Made by a program: the position numbers and the translations under genes. Below the pieces are notes generated by a model. The model was not told the origin of the DNA. It ran no database searches and saw only the letters and a list, made by a program, of their open reading frames with translations. DNA of 64,000 bases from Sphingomonas sp. (GTDB lineage Bacteria; Pseudomonadota; Alphaproteobacteria; Sphingomonadales; Sphingomonadaceae): contig JAFIGU010000062.1 of NCBI GenBank assembly GCA_017849555.1, forward strand, positions 62,001-126,000, in the 5' to 3' direction. Shown here one piece after another: positions 52,071-60,722 of the stretch. Position 1 is the first letter of the stretch. The number at the start of each line of letters is the position of its first letter.

Positions 52071-52855
52071 CGGCATTTTCGATCGAGCCGATAACGGCCG
52101 CCGTGGGGGTCGAGATCGAGGGAATCGATCTCGCAGCGCCGATCGGTGACCGGGTGGCGCGGCCGTTGCGACAGGCGCTGCACAGGCATGGTGTACTAAT
52201 ATTCCGCGACCAGAATGCCATGACCCGTAGGCACCAGGCTGATTTCGCGCGCATTTTCGGTGATATAGTGCGCTCGCCGCTGGGCCTGATCGCGGACCCG
52301 GACGTGGTAGAGATCGTCCATGATGAGACCCGGCCGCCGACCGAGAACATATGGCATGTCGATCACAGTTTCAGCCCGGCGCCGCCGCGCGCGGCGGTTC
52401 TTTGTGCGATCGAATTGCCGACCGCCGGCGGTGACACGTTATTCGCTGATATGAGAATAGTCTGGCGCCGTTTGCCGGAGGCGGTTCAGACTGTGCTTCG
52501 CGGGCTCGAGGCGGTGCACGATATCGCCAAATGCGCGCCGGCAACCTGTGCCGCCGAGCTTCGCGCGGCAGCTCCACCGACCCGGCATCCGGTGATGAAG
52601 GTGCACCCGGCAACAGGTGAGGAGATTCTTTTCGTGAATGAGGCCTATACGACGGGTTTCGACGGATTGGACGAGAAGGACGGTGCCACGCTTCTCGGAT
52701 ATCTTCTCGATCAGATCCGTATTCCGGAAGTGCAATGCCGGCTGCGCTGGCATCCGGGGACAGTCGCCGTCTGGGACAATCGCTCGATGCAGCATTATGC
52801 GACGAGCGACTATTTCCCGCAGCGTCGAGTGATGGATCGCGTGACAATTGCCTAG
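52067..52855 (+). CDS. TauD/TfdA-family Fe(II)/2-oxoglutarate dioxygenase
   Basis: The 262-residue enzyme has the facial triad H97-x-D99 (in NIWHVDHSF) and distal H243 (in SMQHYATSDY), with the 2-oxoglutarate Arg in the C-terminal RRVMDRVTIA. The N-terminal IEPITAAVGVEIEGIDLAAP and TRHPVMKVHPATGEEILFVN are classic TauD features. Known members hydroxylate taurine, aryloxy acids, carnitine precursors or amino acids. Its ATGA coupling to the radical SAM gene implies a joint pathway, so a peptide or an amino acid released from it may be the substrate. Confidence 0.9.
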   Translation: MTAFSIEPITAAVGVEIEGIDLAAPIGDRVARPLRQALHRHGVLIFRDQNAMTRRHQADFARIFGDIVRSPLGLIADPDVVEIVHDETRPPTENIWHVDHSFSPAPPRAAVLCAIELPTAGGDTLFADMRIVWRRLPEAVQTVLRGLEAVHDIAKCAPATCAAELRAAAPPTRHPVMKVHPATGEEILFVNEAYTTGFDGLDEKDGATLLGYLLDQIRIPEVQCRLRWHPGTVAVWDNRSMQHYATSDYFPQRRVMDRVTIA

Positions 52856-52856
52856 A

Positions 52857-52895
52857 GGGGCCTGTGGTAGCAGTGTGGACTCGCGCTACGGCCCC
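52857..52895. terminator. possible terminator hairpin after the RiPP operon
   Basis: GGGGCC (52857-52862) pairs with GGCCCC (52890-52895) and GTAGC (52867-52871) with GCTAC (52885-52889), leaving a 4-base bulge and a 13-base loop. The T-run is weak. It lies between the dioxygenase and the convergent bestrophin gene. Confidence 0.4.
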
Positions 52896-52937
52896 GTTCG
52901 ATATTCGCCGTCCTCCAGCGCTCAATGCTTGGGCCGG

Positions 52938-53834
52938 CTACCGCAATATGCCGTCGCGCGGTTCCTGGGGCGCCGGCAGCTCCTCGCAGCCGAGCAGCGA
53001 GAGCATCTCCCGCTCGACCGTCCGCCGCAAAGCGTAGAGCGGCAGGCAATTGGGATCGATGCCGAACGGATCTTCGAGCTCGTGGCCGAGCGCGTCGAGG
53101 CCGAAGAAGGTATAAGCGACGAGCAGCACCGGGAGCAGCGTCCACCAGTCGAGCGATCCCGCCAGCGCGAACGGCAGGATCACGCAGAAGACCAGGGCGG
53201 TGCGCTGCAGCAGCAACGAATAAGCGAAGGGAACCGGCGTGGTTGCGATCCGCTCGCACGCACCCTGGATTTTCGCGAACTTGCCGATCTCGGCGTCGAT
53301 CACCGAATAATGGATCGGATTGACCGTGCCGTCGCGCATCAGGCCGAACGCGCGCTGGCCCATTTGGTCCAGCACCGCATTGACTGGATTGGGGCCTTTC
53401 GCGCCTTGGCCGATATCCACCCACAGCTTGATCGCCGCCACGTCGTCCGCGCCGCGAAGCTTTGCGACGAGGCCCGAGGCGAACGCGCAGACGCCGCGCA
53501 GGAAGGCCACGCGATCCGGCTCGTCGAGTTGCGAAACGACCCGCGCGAGCGAGCGGCCGGATACGATCAATTCGCCCCACAGCTGGCGGCCTTCCCACCA
53601 GCGCGCATAGCAGGCGTTGTTGCGGAAGCTCATGAAAACCGAGAGCGCAATGCCGATCAAGGTGAAGGGAATCGCGGAAATGCGGGCGAAGATGCCCGGA
53701 TGGGCCTGCGCCGCGATAATCGCCACGACGCTGACGCATGCGATGACGCACAGCCGCCGCGTGATGCGCGGCAGGATCGATCCGTTGACGGCGATCGCGA
53801 TGTCTCTGAAACTCGGTTGCGATCGTACGATCAT
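52938..53834 (-). CDS. bestrophin-family chloride channel-like membrane protein
   Basis: This 298-residue protein belongs to the bacterial bestrophin (UPF0187/RFP-TM) family. It has an N-terminal pair of hydrophobic segments (LCVIACVSVVAIIAA, IPFTLIGIALSVFMSFRNN) and the family motif FRNNACYARWWEGRQLWGEL. A second helix pair spans about residues 205-245 (SLLLQRTALVFCVILPFALA). LGHELEDPFGIDPNCLPLYA matches the conserved C-terminal DPFG segment. It likely forms a pentameric anion channel in the inner membrane. It stands alone on the minus strand. Confidence 0.92.
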   Translation of the reverse strand: MIVRSQPSFRDIAIAVNGSILPRITRRLCVIACVSVVAIIAAQAHPGIFARISAIPFTLIGIALSVFMSFRNNACYARWWEGRQLWGELIVSGRSLARVVSQLDEPDRVAFLRGVCAFASGLVAKLRGADDVAAIKLWVDIGQGAKGPNPVNAVLDQMGQRAFGLMRDGTVNPIHYSVIDAEIGKFAKIQGACERIATTPVPFAYSLLLQRTALVFCVILPFALAGSLDWWTLLPVLLVAYTFFGLDALGHELEDPFGIDPNCLPLYALRRTVEREMLSLLGCEELPAPQEPRDGILR

Positions 53835-53908
53835 ATGCGCTTAGGCCCCTGAACGAGATGATAGGCGTGCCCCTGTCGCCCGGTAGCGGGTGAGGCGGGC
53901 ACGGCATT

Positions 53909-54118
53909 TCAGCCAGTGTTGCCCGAGCGCTCGGCGATGATCTTGTCGATCTGCTGTATCTTGTGCTCGATGAACGCGTCGCGCGTCATCCCCGATTTAT
54001 GCCAGAGCGCGTTCAGCGTCTCGTCCTTGTCGAGCCACTGGTTGCGGATCTCGTGATTGAGCTTGAGCCGGCCCTCTTCCTGCCGTCCAAACGAGCCTTT
54101 GCCATGATCTTCGGACAT
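53909..54118 (-). CDS. small hydrophilic protein of unknown function
   Basis: The 69-residue protein is charged and probably helical (LNHEIRNQWLDKDETLNALW, IEHKIQQIDKIIAERSG), without Cys or membrane segments. Its ATG at 54118 follows AAGGAG at a spacing of 9. Longer upstream frames lack a ribosome site. It lies 34 bases downstream of the hdeD-like gene on the same strand, which suggests a stress-related role, but nothing in the sequence proves this. Confidence 0.65.
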   Translation of the reverse strand: MSEDHGKGSFGRQEEGRLKLNHEIRNQWLDKDETLNALWHKSGMTRDAFIEHKIQQIDKIIAERSGNTG

Positions 54119-54152
54119 TGCTTTTTGCTCCTTCTTCGTCTTTCGTCTGGCG

Positions 54153-54716
54153 CTAGGCCGCGGGTTGCCGCCTGAGGGCGAACGCAAGGGTCGTGAGGAA
54201 TAGGCCGCGGAAGAGGAAGCTGAACCCCACGATCGCGGCAACGAAGACAAGCCCGGACACGGGGCCGCTGAAGACGAGATAGGCGCCGAGCGCGATATCC
54301 AGGACACCTAGCAGGACCCGCCAGGCCTTGTGATATGCGCCGGTGATTCCGTAGCCAAGCTGCGAGATACCCGACACGACCAGCCAGAACCCCATCGCCC
54401 AGGCGAGCGATGCAGCGCCCTGCAACGGATCGAACAGTGAAAAGAGACCCGCCAGAATGGCGATTACGCCAAGCAGGATCTCCAGCACCTTGGCGCCGGT
54501 GGTGAGCGCCGATATCCCGGCCGCGATCGCGAACACGCCATAAGCGACGAGCGCGACCCCGAAGACCAGCCCCGCGGCGAGGCCGGTCGAAAGCGGGTTG
54601 AGCAACGCGAATATGCCGAATGCGATCAGGAGAAGCCCATAGATCAATATCCAGCCCCATTTGCCGGATACGGGATGCGTCACGCTCCAAAGATTGGCGA
54701 GCTTATCGTCATTCAT
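54153..54716 (-). CDS. hdeD: HdeD-family membrane protein (DUF308)
   Basis: The 187-residue protein has six hydrophobic segments in the DUF308 repeat pattern, for example WILIYGLLLIAFGIFALLNP and ILLGVIAILAGLFSLFDPLQG. HdeD is linked to acid resistance in enterobacteria, while the role in alphaproteobacteria is unclear. The start follows GGGAG. It is the upstream gene of a probable two-gene unit with the small hydrophilic protein. Confidence 0.87.
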   Translation of the reverse strand: MNDDKLANLWSVTHPVSGKWGWILIYGLLLIAFGIFALLNPLSTGLAAGLVFGVALVAYGVFAIAAGISALTTGAKVLEILLGVIAILAGLFSLFDPLQGAASLAWAMGFWLVVSGISQLGYGITGAYHKAWRVLLGVLDIALGAYLVFSGPVSGLVFVAAIVGFSFLFRGLFLTTLAFALRRQPAA

Positions 54717-54849
54717 TCCAACTCTCCCTGTTGATGGCGAGTTTTGTCATTGTCGAACGGGAGCGGGCGCGTGAAGTTGCGCCGGGACGGTCGCTTGTCG
54801 CGGTCGGCGGTTACCGGTCATCATAGTCGGATGATCCGTACGGCTCTTC

Positions 54850-56508
54850 TCATTTGAGCAGCACCGCGGCCTTGGCGGCGGTCTCGTAAATGCCCCAGGC
54901 AATCGGAATGCACACCGCGGCCCATGCCAGAAGGGCGATCCCGCCCGTATCGCGCTGCGCCGCGATCTGCGGCCGTGCCGCCGCGGGGGCTGTCGCGCCC
55001 GAGGCGGTCGGTGGCGCATCCTCGGGCATATGGAAGCGCGCATCGACCGGCCGGATGAGCAGGTTGAGGATGAACGCCACCACCAGAAGCGCGGCGAGCG
55101 TCCAATAGATGGGCTGATAGACCTGATCGCGCGGCACGCCGGCCGCGATCCGGCTGTCGCGGATCGTGGTGACGATGAACGGGCCCAGCACGCCGGCCGT
55201 CGACCAGGCGGTGAGGATCCGACCGTGGATCGCGCCGACGAACCTGGTTCCGAAGAGATCGGCGAGATAGGCCGGGACGGTCGAGAAGCCGCCGCCATAC
55301 ATCGAGGCGCAAATGCAGAAGGTAAGGATGAACAGGCCGATCGACCCGCCGATCAGCGCCGGGGCGACGAAGCCGTAGAGCAGCGCGCCGAATGCGGTCA
55401 TCACCCCGAAGGTGAGCTGGCGCCCGAGCCGGTCCGATGACGTCGCCCATAAGAACCGGCCGCCGATGTTGAAAAGGCTGATGATGCCGACGAACCCCGC
55501 GCCCACCGCGGCAGCGGCGATCTTGTCGGCCGGCGAGAAGGCGGTGAACAGCGTTGCCGGCTTATCGATCAGCCGGCCACCGAACACCTCCTGGAGCATC
55601 GGCGATGCGACGCCAATGATCCCGATCGAGGCCGATACGTTGAGCAGGAGCACGCCCCAGATCAGCCAGAATTGCGGCGTCTTGTGCGCGTCGCGCAAAT
55701 GCACATTGTGCCGGCTGATCGCTGCGCGCTCCTCTCCCGGCCCCTCCCAGCCGGCGGGCGCCCAATGTTCGGGCGGAACGCGAAACCCGAAGGCGCCGAC
55801 CAGCATGAAGACGGCGTAGACGAGCGCGAGCACGAGGAAGCACTGCCATACCCCGACATCGCTTGCCGAGGCGAAATGCCGCATCAGCAGGTCGGCGAGC
55901 GGGCTGCCGATCATCGCGCCGCCGCCGAAGCCCATGATCGCCATCCCGGTCGCCATGCCGCGGCGATCGGGGAACCATTTGATCAGCGTCGAAACCGGGG
56001 TGATATAACCGATGCCGAGCCCGATTCCGCCGAGCAGTCCGGTGCCGAGCCATAATATCCAGAGCTGGTGGAGCGAGACGCCGAGCGCGCCGAGCGCGAT
56101 GCCCCCGCACCAGCAGCATGCCGCGACCACCCCCGCCCGGCGGGGGCCGACGCGTTCGAGCCAGCCGCCCCACAGCGCGGCTGCGGTTCCCAGCACGACG
56201 AAGAAGATCGAATAGGTCCAGACGAGATCGCTCACCCGCCAGTCGCAGCTCGTACTCGTCAGCGCCTGGATCAGCGTCATATTCTTGCAGACGACCGGAT
56301 CGCTGATGCCGATCGCGCGGGAGAGCGGGAGCCAGAAGACGCTGAAGCCATAGGCCATGCCGATGCAAAGATGGATCGCCAGCGCGCACGGCGGGACCAG
56401 CCAGCGATTATAGCCGGGGCGTGCGACGATATTTTCCCGATCGAGCAGGCCGGGGGAAGGCAGCCCCGTTGTCACGCGCGTCGATGCCATTGGTCGCTCG
56501 AGATTCAT
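54850..56508 (-). CDS. OFA-family MFS transporter (oxalate/formate antiporter-like)
   Basis: The 552-residue transporter has twelve main hydrophobic segments plus a hydrophobic C-terminal helix (GIALLAWAAVCIPIAWGIYET, in part). Features of the OFA group are the opening YNRWLVPPCALAIHLCIGMAYGFSVFWLP, in part, the MFS loop KWFPDRRGMATGMAIMGFGGGA and the extended periplasmic loop around residue 85 with CDWRVSDL. Such proteins move small carboxylates; the substrate is not certain. The ATG follows AGGAAG. Confidence 0.87.
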   Translation of the reverse strand: MNLERPMASTRVTTGLPSPGLLDRENIVARPGYNRWLVPPCALAIHLCIGMAYGFSVFWLPLSRAIGISDPVVCKNMTLIQALTSTSCDWRVSDLVWTYSIFFVVLGTAAALWGGWLERVGPRRAGVVAACCWCGGIALGALGVSLHQLWILWLGTGLLGGIGLGIGYITPVSTLIKWFPDRRGMATGMAIMGFGGGAMIGSPLADLLMRHFASASDVGVWQCFLVLALVYAVFMLVGAFGFRVPPEHWAPAGWEGPGEERAAISRHNVHLRDAHKTPQFWLIWGVLLLNVSASIGIIGVASPMLQEVFGGRLIDKPATLFTAFSPADKIAAAAVGAGFVGIISLFNIGGRFLWATSSDRLGRQLTFGVMTAFGALLYGFVAPALIGGSIGLFILTFCICASMYGGGFSTVPAYLADLFGTRFVGAIHGRILTAWSTAGVLGPFIVTTIRDSRIAAGVPRDQVYQPIYWTLAALLVVAFILNLLIRPVDARFHMPEDAPPTASGATAPAAARPQIAAQRDTGGIALLAWAAVCIPIAWGIYETAAKAAVLLK

Positions 56509-57221
56509 GGTCTTCCTCGCAATTGCGGCACCATATTTTCTCCGCGCACGCAGATCGCGGGCATGGATGATCCGCTCCAGAGCGCGCCGATCACATCATG
56601 CGCCAGCCGGGCCGGATCGTCGGGAGGATGGGGTCCGGCCCGGCTGGCTCGATCTTGGGCAGGGGGCTGGGGGTTCTCGCTGCCCTCGATCATCCGTCAG
56701 AAATCCATTCCTCCTATCCCGCCGCCCGGCACCGCCTTCCAGTCGGCGGGAGCAAGCCACGTGCCAAGTGAAGATAGGTGTGGATTCAATATGTTGCGGC
56801 GCCAAGCGCGCCTCAAATGGACAGGATGTCCGCGCGGCCTCCGACAAATTGTCCTGCCGGAAGACTCATCTCGAGTCCGTCGACAACACCGCCGATAATC
56901 AAGGTGGTTGTAAATTGCGCAGGCCGTATGTGGGTTCGTTATGATGAAGAAACGATCAAAGTAAAATCAAGTTAACTCGTGAAATCTTTTTTATATAGGC
57001 GTCATGTTGTCCATTTCAACGGATTACATTGCTATAAGATGAACGGCTATTGAAAGCGGGTCGAGAATTTGTCTTCTTGGAACCCGATGGTTCCGTTGGT
57101 GTTATGATCGAAAGACGTTAGGTCAACTTGTGTTTGGCTGCGATGACTGGTTGCGGATGACCTTTGGCGCCTGGAAGCGCGTGCCTCGTTCGCTGCGACC
57201 TCTCGCGGCGAGGAGGCAAAT
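56509..57221. other. long intergenic region between MFS and Crp/Fnr genes
   Basis: These 713 bases lie between divergent genes. I see no frame with a ribosome site and normal codon use. The part from 56935 to 57110 is strongly AT-rich for this genome, including a T-rich ATATA segment near 56990, and probably includes the promoter of the Crp/Fnr gene. I found no clear FNR-type TTGAT-N4-ATCAA palindrome. Confidence 0.5.
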
Positions 57222-57956
57222 ATGGCGGACGCCAATGTTGAATCGAATGCGCTGCTGGCGGAACTCGAACCCACCGTGCGCGCGCGCTTTCTCCCTTATT
57301 TCCAGCGCGTCGACCTGCGCCGCGCCGATGTGATCCACAGCGACGGCCAGATGGTGGAATGGGTCTATTTCCCGCTGACCGGGCTGGTCGCGGTGCTGAC
57401 GCAGACGATCGCCGGCGAGAGCGTCCAGACCGGGATGATCGGGTGCAACGGCGCCGTCGGCGTGCTAGAAGCGTTTGGCAGCGGCCGCTTCCGATCGCGC
57501 GGCGAGGTGCAGATTCCCGGCACGGCGCTGCGCGTGGGGGTCGGGCGGTATCGCGAGATGGTGCATTCCTCCCCCGCGCTCCAGGCGGCGGTCGAGCAGC
57601 ATCTCGAGATGCTGGTGACCGAGGCTCGTCAACTGATGGCGTGCAACGCGCTGCACCCGATCGAGGGCCGGCTGAGTCGTTCGATCCTCGACGCGCTGGA
57701 CCGAAGCTGCCTCGATCGGGTCTTGCCGCTCACGCAGGAAGCACTCGCCCAGATGCTCGGCGCGCAGCGCACGTCGGTGTCCGGTTGCATCGCCAAGCTG
57801 CAGCGGCGCGGCCTGATCCGCAGCAGCCGGGGCGCGATCGAGGTGCTCGACGTGGCGCGGCTGGAGCAGGTCGCCTGCGATTGTCGGGTGAGCCTCGCAT
57901 TGGCGAAGGACGAAATCTGGACCACGCCGGATCGCCAGCGGTCGGCGTCCGGATAG
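57222..57956 (+). CDS. Crp/Fnr-family transcriptional regulator, copy A
   Basis: The 244-residue regulator has an N-terminal cNMP-binding-like beta-roll (about residues 20-130) and a C-terminal winged helix (LTQEALAQMLGAQRTSVSGC, then LQRRGLIRSSRGAIEVLD). No Cys cluster for an Fe-S centre is seen at the N-terminus, so it is not an FNR-type oxygen sensor. GAGGAGG precedes the ATG. It is 21 bases tail-to-tail from a paralog. The related sphingomonad proteins are often in stress circuits; the ligand is unknown. Confidence 0.88.
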   Translation: MADANVESNALLAELEPTVRARFLPYFQRVDLRRADVIHSDGQMVEWVYFPLTGLVAVLTQTIAGESVQTGMIGCNGAVGVLEAFGSGRFRSRGEVQIPGTALRVGVGRYREMVHSSPALQAAVEQHLEMLVTEARQLMACNALHPIEGRLSRSILDALDRSCLDRVLPLTQEALAQMLGAQRTSVSGCIAKLQRRGLIRSSRGAIEVLDVARLEQVACDCRVSLALAKDEIWTTPDRQRSASG

Positions 57957-57977
57957 CGGTCAGCCGGCCGTCGGCGG

Positions 57978-58700
57978 TCACCCGTCGCAGACGTCGTCCG
58001 GCGCGCGATCGATCTCCTGCCGGGCATAAGCGATCGTCCGGCGGCACGAGCAGGCTGCAGCTTCGAGACGGTCGAAATCGATGATGTCGACGCCCCCGCG
58101 ACGGCTGCGGATGAGTCCCCCGCGCTGGAGCGCGGACGAGGTGACCGCGATCGTCGACCGTTGCACGCCCAGGATGTTGGCAAGCTCCTCCTGCGTCAGC
58201 GTCAAATGACTGCCCTGGTGGCTGCGTGCCGATGCGTCGAGCAATACCCGGCACAAGCGGTTTTCCACGCGATGGATCGCGGTGCAGGCGACGAGTTGCC
58301 GGGCCTCGATCAGCAGCGCTTCGACGTGCTTGTGGATCGCCACGCGGAGATTGGGCGAGTGATCGAACAGCGCGCGATAATGCGAGGCCCGGATGCGCCA
58401 GGCGGCGCCGCCGATCTGGACGAGCGCCCTGGCATAGCTCAGCCGGCTGCCGCAGGCCTCGAAGGCGCCGAAGGCACCGTTGCGGCCCACCATGCCGCCG
58501 CTGACGCTTTCCCCCTCGATGCTTTCGGAGGCCATGCAGATCAGCGCATTGTCCGGAAACCAGACCCAGATCACCTCCTCACCAGTCTCCTGGAGGACGT
58601 CACCGCGCACGAGTTCGACGCTTTCGAGATACGGCGAGAATTTCATCGCGACCGCCGGCTCGATCTCCGCCAGAATCTCGTTTTTGGGATTGAAGGTCAT
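57978..58700 (-). CDS. Crp/Fnr-family transcriptional regulator, copy B
   Basis: This 240-residue protein is a paralog of the convergent copy A with the same layout. It has the beta-roll (SPYLESVELVRGDVLQETGE, MVGRNGAFGAFEACGS) and the winged helix (LTQEELANILGVQRSTIAVT, LQRGGLIRSRRGGVDIIDF). Recognition-helix residues differ from copy A (QRSTIAVTSSALQ against QRTSVSGCIAKLQ), so target sites probably differ. The ATG at 58700 lies close to GGAGG; an upstream TTG at 58712 would add four residues. Confidence 0.88.
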   Translation of the reverse strand: MTFNPKNEILAEIEPAVAMKFSPYLESVELVRGDVLQETGEEVIWVWFPDNALICMASESIEGESVSGGMVGRNGAFGAFEACGSRLSYARALVQIGGAAWRIRASHYRALFDHSPNLRVAIHKHVEALLIEARQLVACTAIHRVENRLCRVLLDASARSHQGSHLTLTQEELANILGVQRSTIAVTSSALQRGGLIRSRRGGVDIIDFDRLEAAACSCRRTIAYARQEIDRAPDDVCDG

Positions 58701-58856
58701 TTTCCTCCGCAAGCACCCGGCGCCGCTCCGGAACGTAACTGAAGAGAGATCAGGTCCCGGCTCTCGACCCGTTCGATTTTGCGGCCGCTGGAACCCGGCG
58801 GCCTGCGGGCGCTTTTAGGCGATGGCAATCACGGACCGGCAGCGGAGACGGAACGC

Positions 58857-59066
58857 ATGACGCTCAATGCGGAAGAGCAGCCTCTCAAGGTCGACGTGCT
58901 CAACGGCGAGGTGGTCATGACCGGGCCGCGCGTCGCCATTGCGTTGCGGCCCAGCGCAGCGACCGAGACGGCGCGGCGGCTGGTCGCGGCCGCGGAGCTG
59001 GCGATCGAGCAAGCAGCAGGCGTGCCGGTTCAGCCTCTCGAAGGTGGTGCTGCGTCCAATGATTAG
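58857..59066 (+). CDS. small unknown protein before kaiC-like operon
   Basis: The 69-residue product (starting MTLNAEEQPLKVDVLNGEVV, later LRPSAATETARRLVAAAELA) looks like two beta strands followed by a helix. The ATG has GGAGA upstream. I do not recognise the family. It lies 162 bases before the KaiC-like gene in the same direction. Confidence 0.55.
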   Translation: MTLNAEEQPLKVDVLNGEVVMTGPRVAIALRPSAATETARRLVAAAELAIEQAAGVPVQPLEGGAASND

Positions 59067-59228
59067 CAGGCATCGGGGCCGCGAAGCCGAGGTCCCCCAA
59101 AACGATAGCAGAAAACCGCGGCATCCTATCAGCATAGCGGACTCAATCGCGCGCTTCTGTTCGGTATCAAACACAACGCGCGAGCGTAGCCGATTATAGC
59201 GCGCCCTTGTTCATTGAGGGACGCACCT

Positions 59229-60722
59229 ATGGAACTGGCGTATCGCCCCACGGCCCTGATTCCGACGGGCGTCCCGGGCCTCGATCCGATTCTCAGCGGC
59301 GGCTATGCGGAAAACCGCATCCATCTGATCGAAGGGCAGCCTGGATCGGGCAAGACGAGCATGGCGCTCCAGTTCCTGATGGACGGCGCAAAGCAGGGGG
59401 AGCTTGGCCTCTATATCACCCTCTCGGAGACGGCGGCCGAGCTTTATGCGGTGGCCGCCAGCCACGGCTGGACCTTCGACGGCATCGAGCTTTTCGAACT
59501 GATGCCGCCCGAACTTTCGCTCGATCCCAAGGCCCAGCAGACGGTGCTCTATTCCTCGGAGCTCGAACTCGGCGAAACGGTCCAGATGGTCATGGCCGAG
59601 GTGGAGCGGGTCAAGCCCAAGCGGCTCGTGTTCGACAGCCTTTCCGAGATCCGGCTGCTCTCGCAAGGCTCGTTGCGCTATCGGCGTCAGGTCCTCGCGC
59701 TTAAGCATTTCTTCCTGAAGCTGGGGTGCACCGTGCTGATGCTCGACGATCTGACCTCGGAGCAGGATGACCTCAACCTGCACAGCATCAGCCACGGGGT
59801 GCTGCGCCTCGAACAGGTCGTCGCGCTCTACGGCGCCGAGCGGCGGCGGCTGCGCTGCATCAAGATGCGCGGTGTCAAATTTCGTGGCGGCTATCATGAC
59901 TTCACGATCGAGCGCGGCGGCGTTCACGTCTATCCTCGGCTCGTCGCCGCCGACCATCATGTCGATTATGCGGCCGGGGTGATCGGAAGCGATGTGCCTG
60001 AGCTCGATTCGCTCGTCGGCGGAGGGCTGGATCGCGGCACCAGCACGTTGATCATCGGCCCGTCGGGCTCGGGGAAATCATCGCTCGCGCTTCAATTCGT
60101 CTATGCTGCGCTCAAACGCGGCGAGCCGGCGCTCGCCCTGGTGTTCGACGAGATACGCAGCGTGTTCCTGCGGCGCGCGGCGGGCATGGGCTTCGAACTT
60201 CGGCCGTTCATCGACCAGGGATTGCTCCAGCTGAAGCAGATCGATCCGGCGGAGCTGACGCCGGGCGAGCTTACCGCCCGCGTGCGCGACGCCGTGGAGG
60301 GGCATGGCGCGCGGATCGTCGTCCTCGACAGCCTGAGCGGCTATCTGAACGCGATGCCCGAAGAGCATTTCATGATGCTGCAGATGCACGAAATGCTCTC
60401 CTACCTGAACCAGCAGGGGATCGTGACGATCCTGGTCCTCGCCCAGCACGGCATGGTCGGACAGATGGCGAGCCCGGTCGACCTCACCTATCTCAGCGAC
60501 GCCGTGATCATGCTCCGCTTCTTCGAAGCGGGCGGCAGGCTCAGGCGGGCGCTCTCGGTGCTAAAGAAGCGCACCGGCCATCACGAGGAAACGATCCGTG
60601 AATATCGGATCAGCGCCCATGGGGTTTCGGTCGGCCACGCGTTGACCGAATTCCAGGGCGTCCTGACCGGCGTGCCGACCTATACCGGCGCGGAAGCGGA
60701 CCTCCTCAACGAGGCGCCTTGA
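59229..60722 (+). CDS. KaiC-like double RecA-domain ATPase
   Basis: The 497-residue protein has two RecA/KaiC domains, each with a Walker A box: GQPGSGKTS at about residues 36-44 and GPSGSGKSS near 277-285. Walker B-like segments are [15 protein letters not shown] and [17 protein letters not shown]. In cyanobacteria KaiC is the clock core; in other bacteria KaiC homologs act in stress signalling, often beside histidine kinases, as here. The C-terminal Ser/Thr phospho-sites of cyanobacterial KaiC are not clearly conserved, and no kaiA or kaiB is in the window. The ATG follows GAGGGA; its stop overlaps the kinase start (TGATG). Confidence 0.9.
   Translation: MELAYRPTALIPTGVPGLDPILSGGYAENRIHLIEGQPGSGKTSMALQFLMDGAKQGELGLYITLSETAAELYAVAASHGWTFDGIELFELMPPELSLDPKAQQTVLYSSELELGETVQMVMAEVERVKPKRLVFDSLSEIRLLSQGSLRYRRQVLALKHFFLKLGCTVLMLDDLTSEQDDLNLHSISHGVLRLEQVVALYGAERRRLRCIKMRGVKFRGGYHDFTIERGGVHVYPRLVAADHHVDYAAGVIGSDVPELDSLVGGGLDRGTSTLIIGPSGSGKSSLALQFVYAALKRGEPALALVFDEIRSVFLRRAAGMGFELRPFIDQGLLQLKQIDPAELTPGELTARVRDAVEGHGARIVVLDSLSGYLNAMPEEHFMMLQMHEMLSYLNQQGIVTILVLAQHGMVGQMASPVDLTYLSDAVIMLRFFEAGGRLRRALSVLKKRTGHHEETIREYRISAHGVSVGHALTEFQGVLTGVPTYTGAEADLLNEAP

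Noticed and set aside
52353..52364. CGATCACA similar to the regulon operator
   Set aside because: It lies inside the dioxygenase coding region at the codons for the catalytic HxD motif, so the match is coding and not regulatory.
56588..56597. CGATCACATC as a further regulon site before the MFS gene
   Set aside because: Only the right half matches, and the MFS gene has no link to the polyamine genes.
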